A stretch of DNA of 64,000 nucleotides from Letharia columbiana (Eukaryota > Ascomycota > Lecanoromycetes > Lecanorales > Parmeliaceae): positions 213,501-277,500 of the forward strand of contig NW_023501082.1 in the NCBI RefSeq assembly GCF_014066305.1, given 5' to 3'. Of this stretch, positions 46,052-55,828 are shown piece by piece. Position numbers and translations under genes: made by a program. The notes beneath the pieces were generated by a model. The model was given only the letters and a program-made list of their open reading frames with translations, had not been told where the DNA came from and did no database searches. The stretch's first letter is position 1. Each line of letters begins with the position of its first letter.

Positions 46052-47923
46052 TCAAGTAATAGATCTGAACCCTAGACTCTCATCCGCCATCTCACTCACA
46101 TCCACACTCTTCCCCTCCCTGACCTTTCCATCCCCCTCATCCCTCGCCCTATTGACCCTTCCCAGCAGGAAGATGATTCGTAAACGCCAACACAGCCGTC
46201 GCAAGGCTCATAGCAAAGCACAGATAATGCTCCTTCCGGAACTGCGGCGCTTCACTCGACGGGTAGAAGTAGGTGCCGGCGACGCTGCCGCAGTTGCCAA
46301 TCGCCGTGTATATACCTAACCGGATGGCGCGTTTGGTGCCGTTGCCGAGGTTGTTGGCGGCCCAAGCGTGCGTGGGCGGGTAAGTTGCGTAGACGCAGGC
46401 GACGGCGATGCCACTTGGGGGGGGTTTTTAACTTTGATGAGGGTCGTGCATATGTAGTCAAGAGGAAAAGGTAGCCTACCACGCAAGCGTATTTGCCGTG
46501 AAGCTGGCTTTGAGGCAGCGTGGCGCGGAGGACGTATGCGATGGCCGCGACGAGCATGAGGGCGGTGATGTGCAGGCCGCGGTCTCGGCAGCGGTCGGAG
46601 CTGTAGGAGATGATGAACATGAGCGCGAAAGCGACGGCGTAGGGAGGCACGGTCATGAGGGTGGCGCTCGTTGTGGACTTGTAACCAAGGTCTTGGACGA
46701 TTGTTGGCAGGATGCCAGAGATAGATGCAAGGCAAGCGGCGGTTGTTAAGTAGATGGCTGCTTGCATGTAAAGCCTTTAGTCAGTGATGGTCATACGGAC
46801 GTGCTTCCATTGGATGGGTCCGACTCTGTCGACTGATTCTCTGTAGTAGCGTGCGACAGCAATTTCCTGCTTTGTACCTTTGGACCGTGAGTTGTTGATA
46901 GGCCGGTCTGGGAGCCAGTAGAGACGGAATAGCCCAAGAAGGAATCCTGGAACAGCTTCGATGAGGAAAAGCCATTTCCAATTAGGCGTGGATGTTTTGA
47001 TATGGCCCACTCCGTAGGCTATGAGACCACCGAAGGCACTAACGGAGACAATGTTAACGAACGTCCATCGAAGTTGCTAAATTGACAGATTCTGCTTGGA
47101 CATGAAGCCTCACCCAGCAACAGCCGTCGGACCCAGAGACCAGAAAACGCGTAAAACCAACTCATAGCGATGGTACCATAAGCTAAGGTAGTATACGATA
47201 CCCGTTCCGAAAAGTCCCTCGAAGGTGCCGATGAAGAAGCGACAAGCTAGGAGACCACTGCGGTTGAACGCGACGTCTTGCAAGGAGCTGGCAATGCACC
47301 ACATGCAGACTCCGAACGCGATCCACTGACTACATTCAGCTCCAGCGCTGGTTAGGGGCGCAGTTGCTGCACATACACGAACTACAGGATTTTGGAATCA
47401 TGGCCTACCTTTGAGGGAAACACTCGATACCCGATACAGCCAGGGACCTTCGATTCCAGCCAGAAAACCTCAACGCCATCAGACAGACGACGCAAGCATA
47501 CCCGAAAGAAGATCAAACCAACATAGAAAATCATAATAGAAAGCCGCCATTGAGGGGACGTAAGCGACTTCTTCCCAGGTCCCACTTCCTGTCTCGCAGT
47601 ATCATGACCGGTGTCGAGTCCGTACAGCTTGGCATTCTGTGCGGCTTCCGCATCACATATATAGCAGTCCGAATTGACTCGAAATCCTTTACAGCGATGT
47701 CGCCTCTATCGATGTACTCGAAGAAGTAGAGAGCGGAGATGGTGGGTAGGACGATAAGGTCTAGCTTCCAAATGTATTTGCGCTCTGCTTCTCGGGTCTC
47801 TGGATTGTCCAGGATGTGCGCTTCTATGGGTCCGTCAATGTTGGATAAACCTCCCTTTGCGACAATGTCGTCCCAAGGTGTTATCAAGCCTCGGCCATGC
47901 GCCAAGTCCGGCTTGCTCTCCAT
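46052..47923 (-). pseudogene. Dal5-type MFS transporter (allantoate/pantothenate-like), broken
   Basis: The gene begins MESKPDLAHGRG at 47923. Exon blocks follow the anion:cation symporter family closely: IVLPTISALYFFEYIDRGDIA, NAKLYGLDTGHDT, SIMIFYVGLIFFR, PGCIGYRVFPSKWIAFGVCMW, ACRFFIGTFEGLFG, AFGGLIAYGVG, LFLIEAVPGFLLGL and TVPPYAVAFALMFI. Introns of about 50-80 nt fit at DIA|NAKL, FFR|VPGC, FPSK|WIAF and VAG|AFGG. Three defects show. An in-frame TAA at 46777-46779 replaces the Trp usual in TLTDWRLY. No in-phase splice is found near the C-run at 46417-46424. An extra base at about 46170 shifts the tail (NHL to LLGRVNRA). Two separate lesions make a mere misassembled intron unlikely. The family moves small organic anions at the plasma membrane. 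Confidence 0.8.
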
Positions 47924-48113
47924 GGTTGCCGAACGAAGCCTCTGCTGTCAGGAGCTCTGCTTGAGGAAGGTACGGAAGCGGAGGGGTAAGAATTGTCGCG
48001 GCAAACATGCTTGTCAATAAGTACTAGACGTAATGTATGCCAGTCATGAAGTCGCAAACAAATCTGTTTTGGGCCATGTCGTTGAAGATCCAAATTTAGA
48101 AGAGGGCTACAAG

Positions 48114-48132
48114 TAACCCTAGCCCTAACCCC
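48114..48132 (+). repeat. Short interstitial telomere-like sequence
   Basis: TAACCCTAGCCCTAACCCC holds about three CCCTAA-type units, the complement of the fungal TTAGGG telomere repeat. It lies 9 bp before the TA that bounds the composite inverted-repeat structure. It is short enough to be chance. Confidence 0.4.
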
Positions 48133-48158
48133 GCACAGCCTACTCAGGCCGGTTTTTA

Positions 48159-48921
48159 TTCGTATATACCCGGAAGTGCCCGATACCTGGTAATGCCCGA
48201 TTTAAAATCCGATAAGTCCGGCGCAACACCAAAATGCCTACCTTTCACCAAAATTCTATGGCAACTCGGCATAATCATGAAGGACAATACTGGACTTCCA
48301 TTGCTAGCAATATTGATGTATCTGAGAACCCAATTTATCTTTTTTGGGCCTTATCGGTCTACCGGTTCGTGAAAAACCGTCACTACCTCTTCTTCTACCA
48401 CGTCTTCTTCCACTACCTCTTCTTCTATTACATCTCTTCCACTACCTCTTCTTTAACTACCTTCTTACCTCCTCCACCTCTTCCACCTCTTCCACCTCTT
48501 TACCTCTGCCATCCTTCTTCTCTTTCACCCCGCTGTTATTGCTGTGGTGAAGCCTCTGATGGAGCCTGCGGGGAAGCCTGCGGTGGGGCCCGCCACTGTT
48601 GCGGAGCAGGTCTTCCTTTACCTTGCTGTTGTTGCTGTGGTGGGGTGAGCGTTGGTGGTATTAGTGGGCCTGGTGTGGGAGGTGCAGTAGCCTTTTTCTT
48701 GACTGGACTTCTAAGTTCTACTCTCTTCGTATCTTTAAAAATAAGCAGGCTATCGTTTATGGTATTCCACTGCACCATAGGGCCTCGATGCAGTGTAACG
48801 TCTTATTCAAATAGATATGTAGTAAAATCGAAAACAATGCCCATATTTTGGTGTTGCGCCGGACTTATCGGACTTAAAATCGGGCATTACCAGGTATCGG
48901 GCACTTCCGGGTATATACGAA
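48159..48921. mobile_element. Element B: 763-bp element with ~77-bp terminal inverted repeats, TA-flanked
   Basis: The left arm 48159-48235 and the right arm 48845-48921 are inverted copies with only about two mismatches (around 48211-48219). Both ends are bounded by TA (48157-48158, 48922-48923). The interior is a pyrimidine-rich minisatellite (about 48370-48530, CTTCTTC/CCACCT units) and a short minus-strand frame (48778-48536) that is Gln/Pro-rich after VELRSPVKKK. No transposase catalytic triad is seen, so it is non-autonomous. A long + strand frame from 48234 crosses both terminal repeats and is not a gene. Confidence 0.85.
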
Positions 48922-48923
48922 TA

Positions 48924-49144
48924 ATATTGGGACACTTAGCCTATTCGGGAGAAGCGCGTCCTTCTCTTATTCTAAATAACTTCTCGAACAAACCCTCTGT
49001 AATTATATTTCTAATACAAAAACTTTTCTCCTGGTTTTTTTTAATTTTCAAAAGCCGAAATTATCCCTTCAACTGTCCTCGTTGTCAAACTGTGAAGTGG
49101 TGGTCTTGAGCGACCTTACTTAGATAGGCTAAGTGTCCCAATAT
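48924..49144. mobile_element. Element C: 221-bp MITE-like element with perfect inverted ends, TA-flanked
   Basis: ATATTGGGACACTTAGCCTAT at the left and its exact complement at the right (49124-49144) form a perfect 21-bp terminal inverted repeat, bounded by TA on both sides. The interior is AT-rich with T-runs and no coding capacity. Size and ends fit a MITE of the TA-inserting group. Confidence 0.85.
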
Positions 49145-49525
49145 TAAAAACCGGCCTGAGTACAAGAAATGGCTTCATCGGCAAACTTCTGATTCGCTAT
49201 TCTTGCATTCATCAATTCGAGACTGCATACCCATCAGTTGTTGCGACCCCGACGTTTGCCCGGGGTTTCTGTATTTACGAGGTCTCCATCAACAATAGTT
49301 CTGCCTTCGCATCTTTGACTGAGTTGCCAAGTTTGACTCATTACCGAAGCCTGCATGCTGCCATTCTCGCATCCTCTCGGAAGGTGCAGTGGTCTTGTTG
49401 ACGTTGTCGCGCGGCCACTTGCTCTTCGAGTGCGAATTGATTGTGCCCAAATTCCCTACAAACCGTATCAATTCAGACATCCTCTAACCAGGTCACTTGA
49501 AATTTGGTCTCGGAAGGCGCCCACC

Positions 49526-50467
49526 ATGAGCATTTCAAAACCAACCAATCTTCCACGTGGTGCGTGGGATAGCCATGTGCACGTCGTTGACGAGGTGAGT
49601 AAGGCCATCCAGGCAGTCGTGCTTGACGCTGAACACCTTTCGCAGGAAGATTTTCCTTTCGCACAAGATCATGCATTTCGGCCGAAGAAAGCAAGCCTAG
49701 AGGACTTACTCAAGTTCGAGGAGCAGCTTGGTACCGATCATGTCTGCCTTGTCGCCGTATCGGTCTATGGCACCGACAACAATCTACTACTCCAGTCTCT
49801 CCGTCACCTGAAAGGCAAGGGGCGCGCGGTGGTTTCCATAGACCCGGAAACGATATCCGATCAGGACCTGGACGAGATGCAGGCCTTGGGAGTCAGAGGC
49901 ATTAGAATCAATCTCAAGTCCACTTCGCAGAACAAGAGTAAGGAAGAACTGTTAACAACATTGAGGTCGTATGTCCAGAGAATACACCGTTTGAAATGGG
50001 CAATCCAGCTGCACATTGGCCTTGCAGATATTGAGAAAATAGCGAGCGAGGTTCCAAAATTGGGGGTGCCAGTGGTCATAGACCACCTCGCAACGCCGAA
50101 TGAGACTCTAGCCCCACGTCTTCAGCCCGGGTACACGGAGTTCATGGATCTGCTCTCCAGGAAGCAAGTCTGGGTCAAATTGAGCGGCATCTATCGATTC
50201 TCAAAGTTGCCAGAATTGGACGCTTATGTTCGAGAGATCCTTCGCATTGCACCAACTCAGGTAGTGTGGGCTTCTGACTGGCCGCATACCGGGGGCGTTG
50301 CAGCCAATCCGCAGGGCGATAGGAAGGCAGTGCAGGATTATCGGAAATTTGATGTTCCGGCTTTCATTGCCCAGTGCAAAGAGTGGTGCGGAGAAGATGA
50401 AGCGCTGATACAGAAGATCTTCGTGGACAATCCTCGAAGACTCTGGCAATACGAGGGAGAAGATTGA
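49526..50467 (+). CDS. Amidohydrolase family metal-dependent hydrolase (PDC hydrolase-like)
   Basis: Two exons (49526-49594 and 49646-50467) give 296 residues. The N-terminal metal ligands appear as WDSHVHV (His17 and His19). The beta-barrel continues with HVCLVAVSVYG, VVSIDPETIS, GVRGIRINL, AIQLHIG, VPVVIDHLATP, VWVKLSGIYRFS and WASDWPHTGG, and ends at IFVDNPRRLWQY. This order is that of the amidohydrolase_2 / 2-pyrone-4,6-dicarboxylate lactonase group (COG3618). The exact substrate is unknown. Splicing at GAG|GTGAGT joins HVVDE to EDFPFAQDHAF, as relatives read. The intron is 51 nt with no in-frame stop, so a retained form would add 17 residues. An ATG at 49355 in the same frame would add 57 residues that look unlike the family. 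Confidence 0.88.
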   Translation: MSISKPTNLPRGAWDSHVHVVDEVSKAIQAVVLDAEHLSQEDFPFAQDHAFRPKKASLEDLLKFEEQLGTDHVCLVAVSVYGTDNNLLLQSLRHLKGKGRAVVSIDPETISDQDLDEMQALGVRGIRINLKSTSQNKSKEELLTTLRSYVQRIHRLKWAIQLHIGLADIEKIASEVPKLGVPVVIDHLATPNETLAPRLQPGYTEFMDLLSRKQVWVKLSGIYRFSKLPELDAYVREILRIAPTQVVWASDWPHTGGVAANPQGDRKAVQDYRKFDVPAFIAQCKEWCGEDEALIQKIFVDNPRRLWQYEGED

Positions 50468-52758
50468 TACATCTATGAACAGAGCAGCTGACCTCAAAAA
50501 GTAGATCAAGAGCCTTTCAGATGATCCCGCACCGCGCCTTTGACTCTGTACTTGCTTGCGGCTCTTGAAAGAGCTGGAGAAGTGGGGTTGTTCAAACTCC
50601 AAGCTCCTTCGCTTGTTTACTCATCAAGCACGGATAACCTAGGATATCGCGGATCTCATAGACTGGGAGCAGCGACTTGCCATTACCCTGGCTACCACAC
50701 CGCCCTCCCTTTGTCTAATTTCTTTCAAACCATCGGCACTGCTCTACTTCTACCAAAACGAAACTTACCCTACAGTTTCCTATTCGCTAAGCCCCGCTTC
50801 TGTGGACTCCACTCCCCCAGCTAGATGCATCGCGGATCACTACGGCTTTGAAGGGATTATACAGAATTTCTTGACGTGAGTGCTGACTCGCCCCGGTAGC
50901 TTCGGATGGATAAGAAAAATTTACGCCGGTCCCAGCTGCTTCTCATTTGCGCTCCGCTGATTGGTGTTCGCCTTGCATCAACTCCTGGCAGGATATCGGG
51001 TGCTCACGCAAGGTCTGCAAACTGCTTTTCAGTGTAGGCGTGGACATACTATTGGCTCAAAACGGAGCGATGAAAAATGAAAGAGGTCTCAGCCGATCCA
51101 TATGTGCGTTGCATCAACTTTCAGCATGACGACGGCCGCTCAAACACTGCTTGAAGCCAGCTGGCGGGGGAAGTTTTAAAATCTATCAAGCTCGTTGCTT
51201 TTTAGGTGAAAATTCTTTGACTTCTACTCCTGAGAGTCTGAGTTTGGACGCTCAATGATCTCTTGCCCAAACGCCATCATGCATCCAGTTGCAAAGCTCC
51301 TCAGTATTTGCCTAGTAGCCACTCATAAACCGTCCATAGCCGCGGCCTCTACCGGCGCCACTTTACCTCTATCTATACCTACTGGTCAAGCTACTGGCCC
51401 GCCTGGTAGTTCTGGCGATGTTTACCGTTCAGAGTAATTCCTAGGTCCGGGTGTCAGTGCAGTCAATCCAACGGACTGCGCTATCTTTACCAACTGGAAT
51501 CTCGTCCCAGGTCAGAAGTCTCTGCTTTCGATAACATTCCCCAGACCAACTGTACATCTTCCCTGAACACCAGCGCCTGGCAACCTCTCCGCATAAAACA
51601 TCACCGGTCCTGACGGTAGTATCCCTGATCCTGTGTTACCATACAAAAATCCGTGCGCATGTGACCTGCCAATCAACTCATGGTTTTGTCATCATAGCAC
51701 TTAGGCTTTTAGACGAGCGGCGTCGATACATCATAAAAACCACAGATCAGATCCCAACGAACCCAATTTATATATCACCTCCTGTGGAGACAAAGCTACC
51801 ACACTGCGTTGCTTCCTTGACAAGAAGAAGTATGTTCAGTGCCGTTGGACATATCAGCGGCGGTCAGGCTCCATACTTCGCTCTATCCTTCCCGAGTCCG
51901 AGGAGTTTTATCACCAAGCTGGTATCCATGCACTGAGATGTGTTTGAGTAGACGCTGGGCAAGACATTATTCGTGTCATCGATCAGTGATGTAGCGTATG
52001 CTTCGCTTATGGTTTCATTGGCTATAGCGGTGCGCCAGTGTCTTTCCTGTGCTGTGTGCGGATGCTTGTGAATATCGTAGGAAAGCTTGGAACGGGATAC
52101 TTCTCAAGCTAGAGGTTGAAGGGGCCGCCACTCTTGCTCGATGGCTGTTTGAGCCGTGATAGGATTTTCATCTGCATGCGAGCTCATCCTGAACCCTATC
52201 GACGAGGAAGCGTTGCGTCTTGATGATGTTTGGGATTGGGAATGAAGGTTATAGAACATGCCGTGTTCGCGAGGAAATGTAGCGAAAGTCATGCATAGAG
52301 GGGATCTCGAAACTTTCAGATCCTAAGAGGAGAAAGCTCGCCTTCTTTATTTTACTTTGCGCATGTCTGAATGGGTGTTGATCCGAATAGATCGGCTCTT
52401 TCGGTAAATGATATCAAAGTCAGAGAATTAAACGCGCTAAAACAATATCCACGCAGGCAAACATGGCAATTCTTGAAAAAATAAAATCGTGAACATTGTC
52501 ACTTTTTGTTGGCAACGCGCCTGAATTATAGAACTATAACATGAGAGAGGATTGGGGCCTCTATTCATTTGGGCCACACGGGTAATGTCATGGATTAGTG
52601 GCTAATTCAACAATCAGAGTTGATGGCCAGCGGTAGGTACAGAGATTGACTCGATGGCCTCCGTGGCAGGTATTTGAGTTGGGAGGCACTGTGGGCAGTG
52701 GACAGTGATGGCAGTGGCAGCGCTTAGGGTGGGTCCGTATACCTCTCTTGAAAATGCA
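50468..52758. other. Gene-poor region
   Basis: No gene is supported. A frame at 51255-51437 begins with a signal-like hydrophobic stretch (KLLSICLVATHK) followed by Ser/Thr/Pro/Gly, and later scraps in other frames (to about 51930) contain Cys-rich pieces such as NPCACDLP. This could be a decayed secreted-protein gene, but I could not join it. The rest shows nothing. Confidence 0.3.
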
Positions 52759-53637
52759 TTATCGTTCAAATTCACGCCTATAGCTAGTCAATCTTCGCTT
52801 GATGCACCAGCACTTTCCTCTTCTAGAGCTTCTTCTTCCAAGGCTTCCTCTTCCAAGGCTTCCCAATTCTGGAACGTCCGCCGCATCGTTCTCACCCCAC
52901 GGTTCCCGAAGCTGGGCAGGCGTTGTCTGTAGATGGCCCGATACCGAAGCTGCTTGTAAAGCATCCCCATTATACCCACCCCGTGCGTTAACATCAGTCA
53001 CATTTTCGAGAAGGGTGTTAACTCACCCGAGCAGGCCAAGCAATGATGCATAGTACATTGGAAGACCAATGTGTTGCGATTCTTCCCTCGAGCTTAGGAT
53101 ACGGATTGGTCCCCAGTGGCCAGGGGGGTCCGCATCATAGAGCCGAATCCATTTGACGAGCGAGTCTTTCTTTGACAAATACAGCTCTTGAGCGAGCGGA
53201 AGCGCTGAGCTCGTGCTGCTCTGGGCGATTCGAACATGTTCAAACCAATATGCCATGGCATATTGAGCTAGAGGGTACTCTCTAAGGCTCACGGATGTCA
53301 GAACTTCTAGTTTGATAAAGTATAGAAGGTATGCAAGACAATCTTCAGCCATAGATTCGTTGGAGTCAATCTCTTGTAGGCCAAAGTCAATTGCGGATCC
53401 ATGCCGGATGCTGTCCGAGACCAGGTACTCTTTGACAGAGAAGTGTGCCAGCCTAATCGTAGCCTTAGGCCATGGGTCATCTATGCTAGAGTTCTCGGTG
53501 TCGGTGTCGGTGTCGCCATCAGTATGGGCATAGCTATCGGCATCAGTATAGGCATCGACCTCAGTGTCGGTATAACCGGATCCAGAGTATTTCAGTCCAT
53601 GCAGGGAATGGACATAGAAAACACCTTCACGCTTACT
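52759..53637 (-). pseudogene. Relic of a NACHT-ankyrin type protein (pre-ankyrin and first ankyrin part)
   Basis: The minus strand reads, without a break from 53637 to 53025, an acidic Asp/Thr run and then DPWPKATIRLAHFSVKEYLVS, AEDCLAYLLYF and YPLAQYAMAYWFEHVR. This is the region that links NACHT domains to ankyrin repeats in many fungal STAND proteins. An in-frame TGA at 53023-53025 then interrupts LLG-VNTLLENVTDVNARGGYNGDALQAAS, which is clearly an ankyrin repeat with its usual Leu or similar residue replaced by stop. After one partial repeat the frame decays into a low-complexity EALEEEALEEE-type run. There is no upstream NACHT domain in the neighbourhood. It is therefore a truncated, stopped relic. 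A small secondary possibility is an expressed ORF ending at the TGA. Confidence 0.65.
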
Positions 53638-53792
53638 CTATGATCTGATCAGTACCACTAGGTACGGAGAGAAGGCGAGAAGAAATTGCATGAGTGGTGA
53701 CTGATTAAATACAAAGTAGCAAGCAGGTCCCAGTCCATCCTATCCGATCATCAAGCACAAAGAACATCTCTTAGCCTCCAACCATGCATCTC

Positions 53793-54224
53793 TCAGACCC
53801 TACCCAATCGAATTCGACTCCCTTTGACACTGTTCCAAAAACACGGATTGCCCACGTCCAGCCCCCCTTCACAGTCCCACATACTGGAGTCCACACAAAA
53901 GCCCTTCTCTGCCCCAATCCTGGTAAAGCTCACTTGGGCTTCCTGACAACCAGTGTCCTCGAAAGCCTGTATGACGTTGATCTCATGTTTACCACTGCCC
54001 CAGCGGCCGCCCACTCTACCGCCCTGGAGCCGAAATGGCACGCATGCGGCATGGGGCAATGCTGAGTTGTCTTGGAACACGGAGGTATTGGAACAGGTTG
54101 TGTCGTCGCTGTCGAAAGAGCCGATCCAGGCGCGAGAAGAGCGTTTTTCGAGGGCTTCGTCGGTACCGGGAAGGGATAGAGCTTGAACGCCTAAGGCTAA
54201 GAGGAGGAAAGTCTTCATGAACAT
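53793..54224 (-). CDS. Small secreted cysteine-containing protein (effector-like)
   Basis: A 143-residue single-exon ORF. A clear signal peptide (MKTFLLLALGVQALSLP; the ATG at 54218 is the likelier start, two codons inside the first ATG) is followed by a short propeptide ending in Lys-Arg (ALEKR), a Kex2-type site. The mature part of about 115 residues has six Cys (in TTCSN, AACVP, TGCQE, GFCVD, WDCEG, NPCFW), enough for three disulfides, and several Gly/Trp-rich turns. No known domain. A decayed copy lies on the same strand at 58923-59085, so this is at least a two-member local family. Role is unknown. Secretion is inferred from the signal peptide only. Confidence 0.7.
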   Translation of the reverse strand: MFMKTFLLLALGVQALSLPGTDEALEKRSSRAWIGSFDSDDTTCSNTSVFQDNSALPHAACVPFRLQGGRVGGRWGSGKHEINVIQAFEDTGCQEAQVSFTRIGAEKGFCVDSSMWDCEGGLDVGNPCFWNSVKGSRIRLGRV

Positions 54225-54904
54225 GTTGAGGGTTTGGAGGTATGAGGTAGCAGGAAAGGTTGTGTGTACTCAGGGGAAATGTGCGAGCGCAAGGTGTATG
54301 ATTTTTCCCAGGAAGGAGGCAGGACCTGTTCTTATATGTGCAGTCAAAAGATCATGGCAGAATGGATGGCAAAGGCCGAGCAGGGTGGGGATACTGAAAC
54401 GAAGAAAGCTTACGCGATTAAGCAAAGGTTTGAAAGATGTGGAACAAGCAAGTATGACATTATCCTTGTTTCTCTGGCCGCAAAACAAGACGAGAAACGT
54501 CTCCTTGACAGGGCAGATGGCTCGTGTATCAAGCATTGTGAGTTATAACGTTATCTATGAAGCTAGAGATCTCGGCTGATGACATGTGAAAGGTGTCAAG
54601 ATTTGATACCTACAAGAAACGTGCATCAACCGTGTCCATGTCTTCCCCAAGGTAGTCAAAGTGTAGCTGGAAAGGTGGAGCAAAAAGGCTTTTCTTGCCC
54701 ATAAATTATTTATAGTCAGATTCCGAGGATGAAGCAGCATGTGCAAATGCCCAGACGTTCCAGATAGATGACTGAAACCCGAGCGTTTTGTCTCAACTCC
54801 GCCAGAAAGCCCGCTAGTCCCGAAAGCCATTAGTTTGTTTCGGTTCTTGGTTGCAGAATTTTTGCCACACTCAACACAAAATCATACACATCACGAGATC
54901 ACCA
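54225..54904. other. Intergenic region
   Basis: Holds the promoters of the secreted protein (-) and the small membrane protein (+). Short frames on both strands (54264-54548, 54270-54536, 54555-54830) have no motif. Confidence 0.35.
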
Positions 54905-55138
54905 ATGGAAAATGACTCCGCCTTGAGAGCCTACAAATACCATCTCCTCACAGGCGCTTACATCCTTGTCACAGCTGGCGCCTTGTTTCGGGTCTATAGA
55001 CAGCCGTACAATCGAAACATGAAGATCGACCAGATCGAAACCATCTTCAAGGCAACAACCCTCGGAGCCGTCATAGCAGGCATTGGCCTCAGCGGCAAGA
55101 TCAACAAAGCTAGGAGTGCCCAAGGTGATATCAAGTGA
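54905..55138 (+). CDS. Small two-helix membrane protein
   Basis: A 77-residue ORF beginning MENDSALRAYKYH. It has two hydrophobic segments (LLTGAYILVTAGALF and ATTLGAVIAGIGLSG) joined by a basic loop (RVYRQPYNRNMKID), and a Lys-rich tail. The hairpin layout suggests a small membrane protein with the loop on one side, as in many mitochondrial or ER accessory proteins. No family was recognised. An ATG at 54851 in the same frame would add 18 residues without obvious function. Its stop codon overlaps by 8 bp the end of the dehydrogenase relic on the other strand. Confidence 0.6.
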   Translation: MENDSALRAYKYHLLTGAYILVTAGALFRVYRQPYNRNMKIDQIETIFKATTLGAVIAGIGLSGKINKARSAQGDIK

Positions 55139-55828
55139 CAAGACCCGGCTCTCCTCTGCCGTCAAGCACCGCGAAGACGGTCTCTGCAATCGCGATCCCG
55201 CTCTTGCTTTGATTCTCAGCTGCGAAGGCACCGATGTGAGAAGTCATGATGGTACTGTCAACTCGAAGCATTCGGAGTAGGATTCAAGGACTGGAGGCTC
55301 GACTTCCATTGCATCCTATGTTGCGCCGTGGATGTGCCTGGAGTTCAAGGCATGAAGCAAGGCTGGCTCATCGACGATGCCGCCACGCGATGCGTTGATT
55401 AGGATACCGCTCCCCCCTTCATTTGTGAAAGCTGTTCTGCTCCAATCACACCTCGAGTTGATTCTGTCAAAGGTACATGCAGAGTGACTCTGCCCGGGGT
55501 AGCCAGCAGATCTTTCAGGGAAGAGGCTCTCAGCTGACCTACATCACGCCAAGAATCCTCGAAAATGTAGAGATCGAACGCAACAATCTCGCCACTCATG
55601 GCTTCTCTTCACTTCTGCGCGACTACTCGCCCGATATTGCCATTTCCAACAATTCCCCAATCATCTTCTGGAAAAGCGACATAGCCAACATCTGCGACCG
55701 GATGATCTTCTCACCGTTCCGTATCCTCCAATCGATCTCAAAGATGCGCCGAGCAAGATTCAACGCAAAAGCCAGTGTCAGTCTTGCTACAGACTCGTTG
55801 TTCAAGCCCGGGGTATTTGTGCAGACCA
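55131..55828 (-). pseudogene. D-isomer-specific 2-hydroxyacid dehydrogenase (phosphoglycerate dehydrogenase-like), truncated and broken
   Basis: Reading down from 55828: VCTNTPGLNNESVARLTLAF, LARRIFEIDWRIRNGEKI and MSLFQK. A frameshift then leads to the Rossmann loop GIVGNGNIGRVVAQK, an in-frame TGA, EIVAFDLYIFEDSW, DLLATPGRVTLHVPLTE, TRGVIGAEQLSQMKGGAV, another frameshift, LINASRGGIVDEPALLHAL, an in-frame TAG, DAMEVEPP, a further shift, and an intact tail TSHIGAFAAENQSKSG to the stop at 55131-55133. This is the family order from mid substrate domain to C-terminus. The N-terminal third is missing: the sequence stops abruptly at about 55828, where MFS transporter sequence on the opposite strand begins. 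The catalytic His of the HIGA motif remains. Confidence 0.88.

Larger units (their letters stand above)
48141..49162. mobile_element. Composite TA-bounded palindrome holding two inverted-repeat elements
   Basis: Outer arms CTCAGGCCGGTTTT (48143-48156) and its exact complement (49147-49160) are each bounded outside and inside by TA. If the contents are removed at the inner TA, the arms form one perfect 30-bp palindrome around a central TA. Between them lie element B (48159-48921), TA, and element C (48924-49144), TA. Every junction is therefore a TA. This fits repeated insertion by Tc1/mariner-type elements, which duplicate TA, at the central TA of a palindrome. Alternatively the arms are the terminal repeats of an element whose interior was replaced. 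Confidence 0.85.

Noticed and set aside
48234..49109. 291-codon + strand reading frame
   Set aside because: It begins inside the left inverted repeat of element B and runs through its right repeat and into element C. The protein is low-complexity (Tyr/Phe/Pro/Cys runs) and reflects the pyrimidine-rich DNA.
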